Positions 33,159-45,426 of a stretch of DNA of 64,000 nt are shown here, in pieces. A program made the translations under genes and the position numbers. Within the stretch, counting starts at the first letter, position 1. Each line of letters starts with the position of its first letter. The stretch spans positions 16,001 to 80,000 of the forward strand of contig JAFMOC010000385.1 of assembly GCA_019802505.1 (NCBI GenBank), given 5' to 3'. The notes under the pieces were generated by a model. That model did not search any database. It saw only the letters and a program-made list of their open reading frames with translations, and was not told the DNA's origin. The stretch comes from Corydoras sp. C115 (taxonomy: Eukaryota > Chordata > Actinopteri > Siluriformes > Callichthyidae).

Positions 33159-33188
33159 CCCCCCCCCCCCCACACACACACACACACA
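33159..33188. repeat. C14-(CA)8 compound repeat
   Basis: Run of C followed by CA units. Confidence 0.93.
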
Positions 33189-33290
33189 GTATTGTAATGA
33201 TCATAAAGGACTAAGCATTTCAGATCATGTTCCTGTTCGTAACAATTGTGAATATTTCGTTCTAATCTTCTATTATTCACCTTTTCAACA

Positions 33291-33294
<4 letters not shown>

Positions 33295-33330
<36 letters not shown>
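33295..33330. repeat. (CA)18 microsatellite
   Basis: Uninterrupted CA array. Confidence 0.95.
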
Positions 33331-33331
<1 letters not shown>

Positions 33332-33679
33332 AAAAAATGTTGATCCATCCTCATCAGTCATCCTGTTTGAACATTAACATGTCCCATTATTAAACCTGTT
33401 TAAATATCCCATATGCAAAATAAAACACAATAAACATTAAAGTCGTGATGCTGCTCCAAACTTCAGAAACCGTATCACTGAAAACAATCAGAGAGCGATG
33501 TTACTCAACCCCGCACGGCTACAGATCATAAAGATCCATTTGGAAAAACATCAGATGAAATAATAATAATAATAATAAATCTGTAAATAAAGTGGATCCT
33601 GAATCTCCTCCCCTCACTGCACCTCTCACCATCACCCCCCCCCCCACCCCTCTCATTAAAGGGCAAAATACTTCCCTTC

Positions 33680-33815
33680 CCATTGTGAAGTCTCAGCATT
33701 CCAGCAGGCCTTGCTGAATAATTAATTGGTTTTAATCGATGATCGGCTGGCAGGTGTCTGTTTGCTCTGTAATGTATACAGCAGAAGAATGCAGGGCAGA
33801 TTTCTCTCATCACGT
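33680..33815. promoter_or_regulatory. Enhancer-like stretch with homeodomain cores
   Basis: AATAATTAATTGGTTTTAATCGATG near 33717-33741 packs several TAAT and ATTA cores beside CTGGCAGGTGTC (E-box CAGGTG). Non-repetitive. Regulatory role is inferred. Confidence 0.22.
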
Positions 33816-35055
33816 CGTCTGATTTCCTCAAACTTCTATACAGCTCCTCATTATTCCAAAAAAATCATTCAACCGAAAACAGTCACATAGACCAACTATG
33901 AGACAAATACACACTGACGTTCCGCAGCCCGACGCTGTGTGCAGTTTGAACTGCGTTCTGTGATCAGTACTTATTTCATTTAATAATAATGTTATTTGAA
34001 ATCATTTAAATCCACGTTTTCACTTTTTCAGATAATAATCGGAAGCGGTGTCATGTCTCGTGTGTCAGGATTCCTGTGATCTGGTTGGTCAGATGGCTGG
34101 TACATCATGACATCATGCTCTTTTTTAGCATCACAAACAAAAGATCAGTCACAGTGGATCTGCTCTGTGAAACATTTTAAAGATTTAAGTTGATTATTTT
34201 TGTTAAATATTAAGAATTAAAGCCAGCATGTGTTTGTGTGTATATACATACCTGGTGCATGTAGTGTGCAGCTTGACAAGCGCCCTCTGCTGCTGCATGT
34301 GGGTAATGCATTTTAAGTATGCAGTTATTTATAGTTTAAAGAATGTATTTTTGCAGCTTTTATAATGTGTTTCTCTCTGATGATAAATATAAAATGAATA
34401 ATGCATCTTTAATGGAGAGGTAATAAAATGTCGTGATTTTTTTTCCTGTAGTCTTTAGTACCTTTTATACAGAGCTTCAGATGATTGGTTGTGAGCAATG
34501 AGACTATCTGTAATAATATGAGAGGAAAACAAAGAGAATGTTTATTCTGAGAAATCTAATTATTTCTGTGATTCTGAAGAGCATCTGTTAAAGGCTGTAC
34601 ATGTGAACGTTACAAACAAATCGTTATGAAAATCATCTTCATTTCCTGTAGCTTACGCTTAGTTTTTATATTAGACTCAATCTTTATTTCTACAAACTCT
34701 TAAATAAACCTGACTGCAGCTTTAACTGAGAGTCTCAGCGTTACATTCTGGGTTTGGTGGTTTTAGAGTTATTAAGGTGAAGAGCATGTGAATTAGATCA
34801 TGAGTGTGTCGTATGGATGTAATGAAGAAACGCTGACTGCAAGTGTTAATTAGTGTAAGCTATTTTTATCATGGTAATTAACAACACAACATACAGAGGT
34901 ATTACCCTGAAAAAATATGTTACTAAAAAAACAACTGTCACATTTTTAATGCAATTACAGGAATATCATTTTGATGTTCTATAAAACAAATTAAGCAATG
35001 CAGCCAAAAAACATGAGAAAACAGAGTCAGTGAGTGTAAGTGATGGAGTGAAGGA
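33816..35055. other. Unique sequence, no gene identified
   Basis: AT-rich unique DNA; nothing beyond scattered TAAT cores. Confidence 0.45.
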
Positions 35056-35056
35056 A

Positions 35057-35066
35057 ATGAGTGAGT

Positions 35067-35119
<53 letters not shown>
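35057..35119. repeat. (GTGA)n-(GA)n array
   Basis: Short GTGA units pass into about 24 GA units. Confidence 0.95.
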
Positions 35120-35120
<1 letters not shown>

Positions 35121-35231
35121 AAATGCTGCCAAGTGTCCCTGGTGCACGGGTGTTGGTATCCGTGGTTATGGGTGCATGCCAGTGTTCTGATTAGCATGAT
35201 CTATGTAGGCTGGAGTATTACACCACCACCT

Positions 35232-35233
<2 letters not shown>

Positions 35234-35279
<46 letters not shown>

Positions 35280-35306
35280 ACTCACACACACACACTCACA
35301 CACACA
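35234..35306. repeat. (CA)n microsatellite with CT interruptions
   Basis: CA array with four CACTCA interruptions in its right half. Confidence 0.95.
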
Positions 35307-35390
35307 ATACATAACCATTGAAACAGGAAGTGAACATGTAATGGAATCGTACACAGAATGTGGCCATGCTGAGCAGCCTGTGCACATAAG

Positions 35391-35392
<2 letters not shown>

Positions 35393-35426
<34 letters not shown>

Positions 35427-35434
35427 GCGCGCGC
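35393..35434. repeat. (CA)16 with GCGCGC extension
   Basis: CA array followed by gggcgcgcgcatg, so alternating purine-pyrimidine continues into CG steps, a good Z-DNA-forming sequence. Confidence 0.92.
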
Positions 35435-36079
35435 ATGTCGTTCCGTTATAAAATATGACACGTTTAGTAAAAACGTAAATTGTGATGTGTCCAAAAAAAA
35501 GGAAAGGTTTATAATATATTTTTATATAAAATGTTAAATGGAGTATCACACACATTCTCAGATCACAAAGCCTCATAAAACCCGAGTTCAGAGCTGCAGG
35601 AGGTCACACCAGAGTTCTGAGGCTTTTGCACGTCTGATGCAGTGTGTGGTGCTGAGGATGCGACAGCATCACCGTCTCAGCGTCATTACAGAGAGAGAAG
35701 AATCACTAACGACGTTAAAAGCTCCTCACAACTCTATTAAAACATGGTCATCATTATGTTTTATAGATCACCGTTAGATAACGGGCTCAATCTGGCACAG
35801 TGGGTCATCAGGTCACCAGACAGCAGTGGATTAAAGCTCAGATGTTACGTCCACATCGTCGTGAGGCATACGCGGTTCTGTTATCTACATCAGCTACTGA
35901 AGTACACGCTGTAATTAAATCACACGGTTAAAACTAAACGCTGTGTGATTTCAGATGTTCTAGATTAAGTGTTGGGCTTTTATGATGAAAAGCTTCTGCT
36001 GTGTAATGAATAAATGAACATGTTTTAAAACTGTTCTTGATATTATAATGAAACATTGTGCTTTTAAAACAGAAACGCT
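35435..36079. other. Unique sequence
   Basis: No gene or repeat recognised. Confidence 0.45.
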
Positions 36080-36084
36080 TTCAT

Positions 36085-36215
36085 CCCAGGTCCACTGCAG
36101 TTATCAGTGTGGGTCCTTGAGCGAGACCCTTAACCTTCATCGCTCCAGGGATGTTGTGATGAACCCTGTGCTCCTGAGCGTCCGATAAAAGACCAGATGT
36201 AATGTAAATGTAATC
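36085..36215 (+). mobile_element. SINE or L2 tail fragment with TGTAA-type end
   Basis: gtgggtccttgagcgagac followed by ccttaaccttcatcgctcc, ending in atgtaatgtaaatgtaat, matches the outline of common fish SINE 3' halves that share tails with L2-type LINEs. The tRNA-like head is not visible. Confidence 0.45.
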
Positions 36216-37170
36216 GTTCAAAAGCCTCAGACTCGTGTGAGTGCAGTTTTAGGTTTCATCGTCTTCAGGCAGACGTACAGTCATCAGTTTGGGGATTTCA
36301 TCTGTTCTTATTAGAGTTGTCCTGTCGTTCTGAGGCTTATTTTGGACAAAAAGCTTTGTTAGTGACGCGGTTCAGGCCGGTGTGGTAATCTGCGCTGTCC
36401 TTCAGGCGGTTCAGCGCTGATGAAATGGTCCTGGACTTGTGCTGTTCACAGTGATGGCTGTCGGGTCATTTTAAAGGTAAAAACAGACAGGAAGCAAAGT
36501 CATAGAATTCAGTTAGAGTCTCCTTAATGGTCCAAAAGTAAAGGTCAGAAAGCGCAGGCATGCTTGTTAAAAGCAGTTTTACAACCGAGCAACAGACGGC
36601 AGGGTCACCGCTGAGATGCTCTGAATTAACCCCAAAAAAACTGGAATAAAAAGGTTTATTTTAGTTTATCACGAAGAAAAATAGAGAGGAGACTTTTTAT
36701 TTCCAAATTTAAGGTGTCCATTAGCTGTTTCTCAGCAAAGATAAGTTCTAATGTCTGATATTTCTTTCTACACAACAGAAGGTATTATTAGTTTGAATGT
36801 AAATGGCAGGAGCGTCGATGAACAAATGAGACTTGGTGAGGAAGGTGAACTCGAGGACAATAAGCGTTAATTAAAGATAAGGACTGCACCTGCTGCAGGT
36901 TCCACTAACGCTCTGCGTGCATGTTCTATGAGCCGCGGCGAGACGTTCGAGGTGAAGGGACTTCGCAGTGGGACAGGAAGGGCAGGAAGGGCTTTATTCA
37001 CAGAGTAAAATGAATGACAAACTGTTGGTTGGTGTAGCTGCCCTCACATCACATTCCTGTCACCGCTGCAAACCCTCTCCACTGTGTATGTCTCACACAG
37101 AACATCAACACAACCTACATAGAACTGTTAGAGAAACACAACAGTAAACACTGTAAAGGTTCCACGTTGA
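36216..37170. other. Unique sequence
   Basis: No gene identified. Confidence 0.45.
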
Positions 37171-37232
37171 GGGAGGAAACAGGACTGCCTGGAGAGAACC
37201 CAGGAAGAAACAGGGAGAACATGCAAACTAAA
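37171..37232 (-). mobile_element. V-SINE-type middle fragment
   Basis: gggaggaaacagg, gagagaacccaggaagaaac and gggagaacatgcaaact follow the order of the conserved SINE middle on the minus strand, with several changes. Head and tail are missing. Confidence 0.5.
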
Positions 37233-37487
37233 AACAATTTACAAATGAGATCAGAATTTTTTTTAAAGTCTAAAGATTAATCTTTAAGTCTCCCACTCTA
37301 CAAATATGGAGCAGCACAGTGTCACATATCAGTTATTTAGTAAAAATGACATGCAGAGGAGAGAGTGGACAGTGTGAGGGAGTATAACTAACCTGCTTTA
37401 GTTAACGAAGTTATTAAGACAAAATAGTTACAGCTACAATCACTCTGGGCTTCTGTACCTCTTGTTACTTATACAGGATTGTTATTG

Positions 37488-37488
<1 letters not shown>
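37233..37488. other. Unique sequence
   Basis: Nothing supported. Confidence 0.45.

Positions 37489-37520
<32 letters not shown>
37489..37520. repeat. (AAT)n, left part of split array
   Basis: About ten AAT units up to the SINE boundary; the array resumes at 37867. Confidence 0.93.
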
Positions 37521-37521
<1 letters not shown>

Positions 37522-37866
37522 CCATCCATTATCTTCCACTTTATCCTCTATTAGGGTCGGGGGGGGGTTCCCCAATGCCCATCCAGGGGAGAACGTTTCG
37601 GGCGCTGGGCAGATACACCCAGGACAGGGCGCCAATCCATCACTGGGCACACACTCACTCACACAGACACACTCTATATGGGGCAATTTGGAGAACTCAA
37701 TTGACCTTGATCCATGTTTTTGGACTGTGGGAGGAAACCAGAGAACACGGAGGAAACCCACACGGACACGGGGAGAACATGCAAACTCCACCCAGATGGG
37801 GATTCGAACAGGGTATCCCTAGTGCTGAGAGGAGAACGTGCCAAACCACTAAGCCACCGTGCTGCC
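37521..37866 (-). mobile_element. tRNA-derived SINE inside an AAT array (SINE-7)
   Basis: Complete minus-strand copy with A box and a B box changed at one base (GGATTCGAACAGG on the + strand). It sits between two AAT arrays, so the target duplication cannot be measured. Either the SINE inserted into a microsatellite, or duplication of AAT-rich target sequence created arrays on both sides. Confidence 0.86.
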
Positions 37867-37895
37867 TATAATAATAATAATAATAATTAATAATT

Positions 37896-37930
<35 letters not shown>
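37867..37930. repeat. (AAT)n, right part of split array
   Basis: AAT units with a short ATTAATTATT interruption in the middle. Confidence 0.93.
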
Positions 37931-37932
<2 letters not shown>

Positions 37933-38538
37933 TCCTTCCCTTCATCATTTTTCCCTTTAAGTGTTTAGCAGGACAACGTCAGGGTCAGGAATAAAAGCTA
38001 AATAAAAGTTTCAGTGTAATGAATGGTGTTTATTTCAGTCTGAAACATGTTGCTGCTGCCGTTAATTCAGCCGTGATCTGAACTAAAGGCTTTAACTGAT
38101 GTGCTGTTTGAAGCGTGGAAGTGAAACGGCATGCAACAAAATAAAAAGCATTTGTTTGGATTCTTGATGCCAGCCCGTCGTGCTGTCAGAATTTCAATCA
38201 TTCTCCCAAGCAGCCTTTTCTCTCGCCGCTCGCTCGCCCGCTCGCCCGCTCTCACGCACACACAGATGGCATAGAGGTCGGAGTGCTTTAATGAATTTTC
38301 AAAGGGGCTGGAATTGGCAGTATTAAAAGGAAAGGCTAACCTTCAACTCTTCTGACTCCGTGCCACTGGATTTTCTGTCTCTCACACGCGTCCTCTGTCC
38401 ACACTGTGTGTGCTGTGGAGGGACGGCCCGGGAGGGTCAGAGGTGAATTTTAATGATGAGTGCATATGGACACTACCACCGAGTCTAAACAGCCAAGTAG
38501 GCCAATCATGGATGTCATCCATCTGCTGGAGGTGAACA

Positions 38539-38578
<40 letters not shown>

Positions 38579-40339
38579 GCAGTGGAATATCACAAAATCT
38601 TAACCTTGAAAATATTGTCATGGTCCTCGACTCTTGCTTAGTTCTACGTTGTCGACTCGAAAGACACCTTTAATGATCCATCATCACAACAATCATCTCC
38701 GTTATCACATTCACAAACCCCATTGGCCAAAAGGTTGGGGAATGTTTTACAAATGCATTGAAGTTAAATCACTCAAAGCTTCATTTAGAAGTGATCTTTA
38801 TGTTTTTAATGCTGAATTTGTTAATTATTAAAGCGTAACACATTTAAAAGTTTCTTACAATTAAAAGCTTAACATTCACATTACGTTATTACAGAGGCTT
38901 TTCTCTAATGTTTTTTAATTTTGGGAATTAACGATACTAATTGTTGTAGTTTTGTTGTTTGTTATATTTAGGACTCAATCTTCCTAACAGTCCTGTGTGG
39001 CTGCCCTGTGTGATCATAATGCAATGGATATGATGAGAAAGCTAAAGCCTGGCATTGTCCTGCTAAAATAGACATAAAATCCTTGAAACTATATTTATTA
39101 TAACCTTTTTAAACTATAATGATTTGCATCATTTTATAAATGAGTTACATTTATGAAGCAGAATTAAGTTTGTCATTAAAATGCTGAGAATTTGTCGTTC
39201 TGTTAATATATCTTTGTTTGTCATCAGCTACTATATTTGAGCTGCCATTGTTCTTGTGATGGAGCGATATCGCAGTCTGGTCTTCTATGGCACGTCTACA
39301 TGATGGTGTCCGTGTTGAACCTGTTTAAACAGAACAGGTGAAATGTGTGGACGGGATGAATTGGTCCTTGGTCCATGTAGCTTTGCTGAACCTGCTTCAG
39401 TATCCATCCTGTTCCCTGCCCTTGTTTTTTATTCAGACAAGCTGAGTAGATGCTTCTGAAATATTATTTAAAGAGCATAATGTCTCCAGCTGGAAGATTA
39501 GCATTGGATTTGCGACCCTGCATTTGTATAATCAGTCATATAAATGCTAAGCTACAGGGAATTTGTGAGTGTAAAGCAGCTCATCTGGAGTTATTAACTT
39601 CACCTTTGTGTCTTTGCGTTCTGTATTTTTCTGTCTTACCCATAAACCCGGACGCTGTAATGATGATGGAATTGATGAGTTGTGTTGATCGCTAAAGAGT
39701 TCTTTACAGCATCGTTCCCCTCCCTCATCCAATCACGGAACACGGACTTTGTCGTATTTCGTTCAGATTATCAACACAGTTAATCTCTTTAAAGGGCCGG
39801 TTCATGGTTTTAGATGAATGCTGGATTAGTTTCGGTCAGTTTCAGGTTCTCTGACTGAAGTTGGTGAAAGCAGCTGTCTGTTGTTCTGATTGGCCGAGCC
39901 GGCGAACGTCGGTCAACATCGGTGGGAATAACTGAACAACAAAAAGAAAAAAACCTGCTCATTTTCACCCGACGTCCTGTTTTTACTTAAAAAAATGTCC
40001 CAGAGCTGCGTCCCCCGCAGAACTACAGCTTTAAAAGCATTTTTAAAATCATAATATTAAGAGGAGAGTAAAGTTAAAAACATAAGGCTGACTTCAGCTT
40101 GTTCCACTTTAATTTTGTGCAGGATTTGTCTGTTTACATCTTTATTATTCTACATTAATATTTGATGTTTATTTAATTACAATAATAAAAGTTAAAATTA
40201 ATTAAATGCATTAACAAACACATAACTGTGTTTATTTAATGCAATATGAAAGTAGTCACTTCTAGAGAATTATTAAAATGCTTACAGCTACAGTAACACA
40301 GCTGCTGGATGAGACCGGGGACATGAGGACGAATAGACC
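37931..40339. other. Unique sequence with two short repeats
   Basis: ctcgctcgcccg-type repeats at 38226-38252 and (CA)15 at about 38544-38574. No gene found. Confidence 0.45.
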
Positions 40340-40359
40340 AAAAAAAAAAAAAAAAAAAA
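40340..40359. repeat. A20 tract
   Basis: Homopolymer run of about 20 A without a recognisable retroposed body upstream. Confidence 0.93.
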
Positions 40360-40994
40360 CAATAGAAATGCCCTTCCTCTCTTTCTGTAAACTAATCAGA
40401 AGCTTTAAGGATCTTCGTTATGGCTGCCTGAGTCCCTGTGGAAGATTTAAACTGCAATTCACCAGAAGACAGAGAATTGTCTCATGTTTTTGTTCTTCAT
40501 GTTGTTTAACACCACTCAAGGACAGACAGACTTTTTAAGTACAGCACAGTTTCTTAACACCGAGATTTAACATCCACCTCTAAACAGGAGACATTACCTC
40601 AAAAATGTAAATCCACTAAATAAATAATAATTTAATGTAAATAATTAGTATGTTTTTGATTGTTTGGTTTTGGGTTCTGAAAAGTCTGAGCTAACTTCCC
40701 ATAAAATATTAATTTGTTGTGTTCAAATGCATAATAATGACAATAATAATTATGATGATGATGATGATAAACACTGTGGACATGAATATATTGTGTAAAG
40801 TAAAGTAGATAAATATTTCATGTGTAAAATGAGGCTTTAGTTATATTTAAAACATTTATTTCAGTCTCTGCATGTATTTTTCGCTTGGTGTATATTATAT
40901 ATATATTGATATTTTTGAAAATCTTGTTAATTATTCTCTAAACTCTATTAAAAATGACTTCTCTTTTCTCTCTCCCTCTTTCTCTCTCTTACAG

Positions 40995-41018
40995 ATGTGA
41001 CCAAGTGCATCAGGAAGG
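40995..41018 (+). CDS. Candidate 24-nt microexon, unknown gene
   Basis: Seen directly: a tract of about 36 nearly pure pyrimidines (40956-40990, ctctctccctctttctctctc type) leads to TTACAG, then 24 bases, then the donor GTAAGA at 41019-41024. A branch-point-like ATGAC lies about 40 bases before the AG. With two leading bases the exon reads VTKCIRK plus one trailing base, so both introns would be phase 1 and inclusion keeps frame; the phase-2 reading CDQVHQE is also open; phase 0 has a stop. Length, symmetry and the PTB-type CU-rich tract fit known vertebrate neural microexons. I do not recognise the peptide. A chance splice-site pair remains possible. Confidence 0.35.
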
Positions 41019-42753
41019 GTAAGATATTGATGTTATTTACTTTTTTTTATATCTATGTATACATCTCTATTCAATGGGGGTCCACGTTTTATAATGTAAT
41101 AACTGGAAAGAGAAAACAAAAGTCATTTGTGTTTCTGGATTATTTGATCATTTGTTCACAGAATTTGCAGAATGTAAATGAAGACTGATATATTTTATTT
41201 AGATTTGATTTCACTGCATCAACAAACAGCAAATGATTCATTTCATTTGATTTATCCACATGACTTCTCTCTCTCTGTATTGCTCCACTGAACGTTTATT
41301 GATGTATTTTGATTGTGTGAGTTTATAAAGGTGTGCAATTTTAATATCCACATCAGGGTTCGAAGTCAGATCACTAAACATCATCAGATCTTTAAATAAT
41401 TGGTTAAAATGATTGACGTGTTCAGTGACCGGTCTCAGCTCGCTCTATAGATGTTAGAGAGTTTGTTAGAAGGCAGCTTTATTGGTTGTGGATTTGAAGA
41501 CGATGTTGGCGTGGCTCAGAATGTGCAGTGTTTTGGCGTTATTGCTTTTTGTGGTTGTTTGCTTGCCCTTTGCAGTATTCCACCACAATCCCCATGGGGG
41601 GGTGTGGGGGGGGTCACCCCTTTATTTCTGAATCCTGGTATTTTGCTCTGCATCTCCAATCTGAATTTTATTCAAATTAGAATCTTGAGGCCAAGTTTCA
41701 ACAAAGAGCATTCTCTTCTATTGAAACAGAGTTTAATAAAGCTTTGGAATCATGGGATTTGATTTTGCACCATAGGAAATGTTATTGTGTTTAATATAAA
41801 CACTACCATTCTGTATGCAGTCCATGTGATAATGTATGAAGCATCATGAAGGACCGGCCAGTTCTGAATTACACTAATGCCATGTGTTGGTCATGTGATC
41901 ATGTGAAGAACAAACATTTAGATCTAAATGAACAGATTTGAGTTTTCAAATTACAGAAGATTTGAATAGTGGAGTGAAGAGAGCTTAAAATGTTTAACCT
42001 AAGACGTTTGAAATGGATGATTAGTAAACCTTTTAGAAGAGAAAGCATATTTCTTTTCCTTTAGCCCATTAGTCAGTGTGTTGGATGGACACACAGGACA
42101 CAGCGGTCCCCTCCACTTAACCGGTCTCTGGTGCTACCTCCAGCTGTGCACATTTAAACTATATGATGCGTAACGTGACACATGCAGCTTGCTTTAAAAA
42201 TAATGTGCAGTTTTAATAGAATCAGTGACTCACCATCACCTCTCACTCTGACGGACACACGTCACGGGTTACAGCTCGGCTTTAACTGTTGTTTTTTTAA
42301 TAGTTACTGCAAAACGGCCACATCTGAGAAAATGTAACTTTAAAGACGTGACATACAGTATTATAGAAACTTTAATGTTTAAAGTGTATTCATTTCACTC
42401 AGTTTAACATTTTTAAATTTAAAGTGTTGTCTCCTACACTGGGATTGCATGCAGCGCTTTGAGTAGAATTGCTTTATTTACACTTTCATTTTGCTCTGGT
42501 TGACATTACAATGAAATTGTCCGTCTACCGTCGCAGCCACCGAGCCATTATCAACCGCACAAGACGTCAAAAGAACAAACAGAATGTTCCCCTGAACTCC
42601 ACATTACGCTTTCAGTTCAGAAGCCCTCAGTCGTCAGGCCTAATTTTATGTTTGTTCTTCTAAGCCTGTGAACAATTGGGGCCTCATGTAGTGATGGAAC
42701 CGATTCCGGCCCACTAAGGAAAGAAAACGTCCACAACAAGCTTCGAGTGCAAT

Positions 42754-42758
<5 letters not shown>
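41019..42758. other. Unique sequence downstream of the candidate microexon
   Basis: No further exon is recognised. A G-rich patch lies at 41597-41613. AT-rich unique DNA otherwise. Confidence 0.45.

Positions 42759-42808
<50 letters not shown>
42759..42808. repeat. (CA)25 microsatellite
   Basis: Uninterrupted CA array. An AAAAG-type pentamer patch follows at 42859-42890. Confidence 0.95.
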
Positions 42809-42811
<3 letters not shown>

Positions 42812-42894
42812 TGCATTCACACACATTTATAACTAGGTGACGGTCTCGTCATTTGACTGGAAAAGAAAAGAAAAGAGAAGAGAAGCGAAGCTCC

Positions 42895-43150
42895 CAAAGC
42901 TGTGTTTAATTGGATGCAGTATGTGGGATATTTATTGTTTTGGGTCATTTTGTGTTTGGATTTAAGTGCACATGCTCAGGATGCTGACTCAGTGACTTTT
43001 AGGGTAATGATTGTTCTTTGGCCACTATTTCTGCTGCAGACCGCTGGCCTTTCCATTCAAAATAAGATCTACGGCGCTAAACAAGCTATCGTGGCAAGCC
43101 AAAATGTTTTTAGTCTCACACTGCCTCTGGATGGCAGTAATTGACCATTA
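42895..43150. promoter_or_regulatory. Enhancer-like stretch with AP-1/MAF-type site
   Basis: TGCTGACTCAG at 42982-42992 matches the MAF recognition element half with an AP-1 core (TGACTCA). It lies among GTTTAATTGG, AATGATTGTTC and TAATTGACCATTAA. Non-repetitive DNA. The 80-codon frame at 42902-43144 has a hydrophobic start (GYLLFWVILCLDLSAHAQ) resembling a signal peptide, but no donor and no domain, so I favour a regulatory reading. Confidence 0.25.
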
Positions 43151-45331
43151 AGGCAACGTGAATCACGCGAAGAAGAAATTTATTAAGAAATAAAACAGAA
43201 CACAATCTCGCTGTTTAGAGAAGTTATTAGAACAGGTGCAGAGGAGAGGAACACGTAACGGACTGCGTATAACAGCTGATGTGAGGAAAAAAGATAGATT
43301 TTTTAAAACCACAAATCAACCACGAGTTTCCCCAAAAACCTCTGCAGAGCTTCAGAGTTTTAGGAGATTAATTGGTCCTGTATTAAATAAGGACTGAAAA
43401 TGATGGGTCCAGGCCAAACAGCAGGTGCAGCTAAGCATCTGTGAAAGGATGTTGCTTTGGCTCAGGGAGATGTAGAGAGGGATAAGTGGAGGATGAAGAG
43501 AATAGAGCCGAAAAAAAAACAAACCTCTGGATAGAAAAGTAATGCGCACCCATGAGAGAATAACAGATGGACATTTATAAAGAGTGTGTGTGGTGGAGGT
43601 TAGAGAGAATGCCAGGACTCTGTAGGGGATCTTTTTTGGTTCGGTTAGTAGTTCAGTTGATTTCTGCTCATACACACACATTCACACAGTCTTTATTTAT
43701 TAATAACGCTCTCACTCCGTTCCAAGGTTACACACTCATTCAGTCATTATCGCCAGAAAGTCTCCAGCTCATTTCAAAGCAACTGATTGGAGTCATTTCC
43801 AAAAAAACATGTTTTCGTTTTTCACATCACTAGAAAAATTTAACTAGCTGGGTCACAAATCAGATTGCTGACACATTTAGTATGAAATGTATGATTAAAT
43901 GAAATGGCAATGGTAGTCAAAGGCAATGGTAGTGAAAATGTTTGCAGGTGAACTCTTTTCTGTAGAGGTTCTACATTTGCTTGGTTCATGCCTCACATTC
44001 ATTTCTGGCTTTTGTTTTATATATTAGAGTAGTACTTATGGTACCGGGCGTGTCGGAGTGTGAGGGGGAAAAGCCTTCATGCTCAGTGCTAACGAGCATC
44101 ACAGACGAGTTTAGAGTTTAAAGTACAAAGCTCAGTTCAATGATATTTAACATGAATTATTTTTTATGATTCAGAAACACGTGATGTATTCAGACACACT
44201 CTACATCAGGTGAGGGGTCTGTATGTGGCTCTGATTTTGTCCCTAAGAAGACGAACGAGCACATTGTTGAATTATCTGACCAAAGCTGGAAAATGATGAG
44301 GTTCGTTCAAATGTGACGCTCCGAGCACGAACACGAATTCCGGGAGCGAGGACCGGTATTTAAACCGCCTGACTTTCACAGCATTACAGAGGAAAGGCCT
44401 ACGGCACGAATGACAATGGGTTCATTATGAGCAGACAGCCTCAAACGCTGTTGTCTGAGGACATAATGAGAGAAAAAGAGGAATAAAGAACGAGATCAAG
44501 AGGAAAAGTAAAAAGATCTGTAAATAAAGACCGTAATTATTACTACTAGCAACTCCTGTCTAAAAAATAGGGGAGAGATAGTAGGTGTGGCAACCGTTGC
44601 TAGAGTGTTTCTGTCTTACATTTACAAACACAAGCAAATTAATTGAAGGTTTATCATTATTTTTATTTATATTCAATATGTATTTGTTAATAATTTTCAT
44701 TAATGATAAAGTAAAAACAGAAATGGTCATGTTTGCCAGGAATATAAATATATGTAAATAGGTCTGTCATTTTATTTTCTTATTATGTTCGTATCATTAT
44801 GATTGACCAGTAAACATTTTATAATCTACAGAGATCTACAGAACAAACAGCACAACAAAAGAGAAAATAAAAATATTATTAAAAAAATAACATCACCAAG
44901 ATCCCAAAGGTTTAGACCATGGTTCTGTTTGAAAGAGACCCCAACAACAGAATTCTTATAGACACAAACATCTCAGTCAGTCCTCATCAGGACTGTCAGC
45001 AGAAAGGTCACATTACAATATGTTAATAATGGCATACTGAAGTCTTAAGAAATTCAGAGCTGGATGAGATAAACCTCACCGTGATGGAAAGCTAATATAT
45101 ATTAAAAAAACATCACTGTATCAGCCAGAGAAGCAGTTCAGCTGGAACGCCGTAGAGCTCGGCTTTAAAGAAACAGACGTTTTCAGCTTGTTAATAAATG
45201 AATATCTCCGTGTTCACAATAATCCTTTCATTCATTCATGAGCTGTAGCTCCGGGAGCAGCTAATGTTTACTAATTAGGTTTTACTGTAAGATAAGATTA
45301 TAGTTCACGTGTTGTGGTAATAAAAATATTG
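43151..45331. other. Unique sequence, no gene identified
   Basis: A 12-bp unit (ggcaatggtagt) is duplicated at 43904-43936. AT-rich unique DNA elsewhere. Confidence 0.45.
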
Positions 45332-45426
45332 TATCTGCCCAGCGCCCGAAACGTTCTCCCCTGGATGGGCATGGGAAACCCCCTCTGTGAACCTAGTAGA
45401 GAATTAAAAGGAAGATAATGGATGGA
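45332..45426 (+). mobile_element. 5'-truncated SINE, 3' end only (SINE-8)
   Basis: Begins abruptly within tgtatctgcccagcgcccg and continues to gataatggatgg. Head and conserved middle are missing, as happens when LINE-type reverse transcription stops early. Confidence 0.78.

Noticed and set aside
44590..44612. ggcaaccgttgct as a further RFX site
   Set aside because: The half-sites are in the wrong (everted) order for an X-box.
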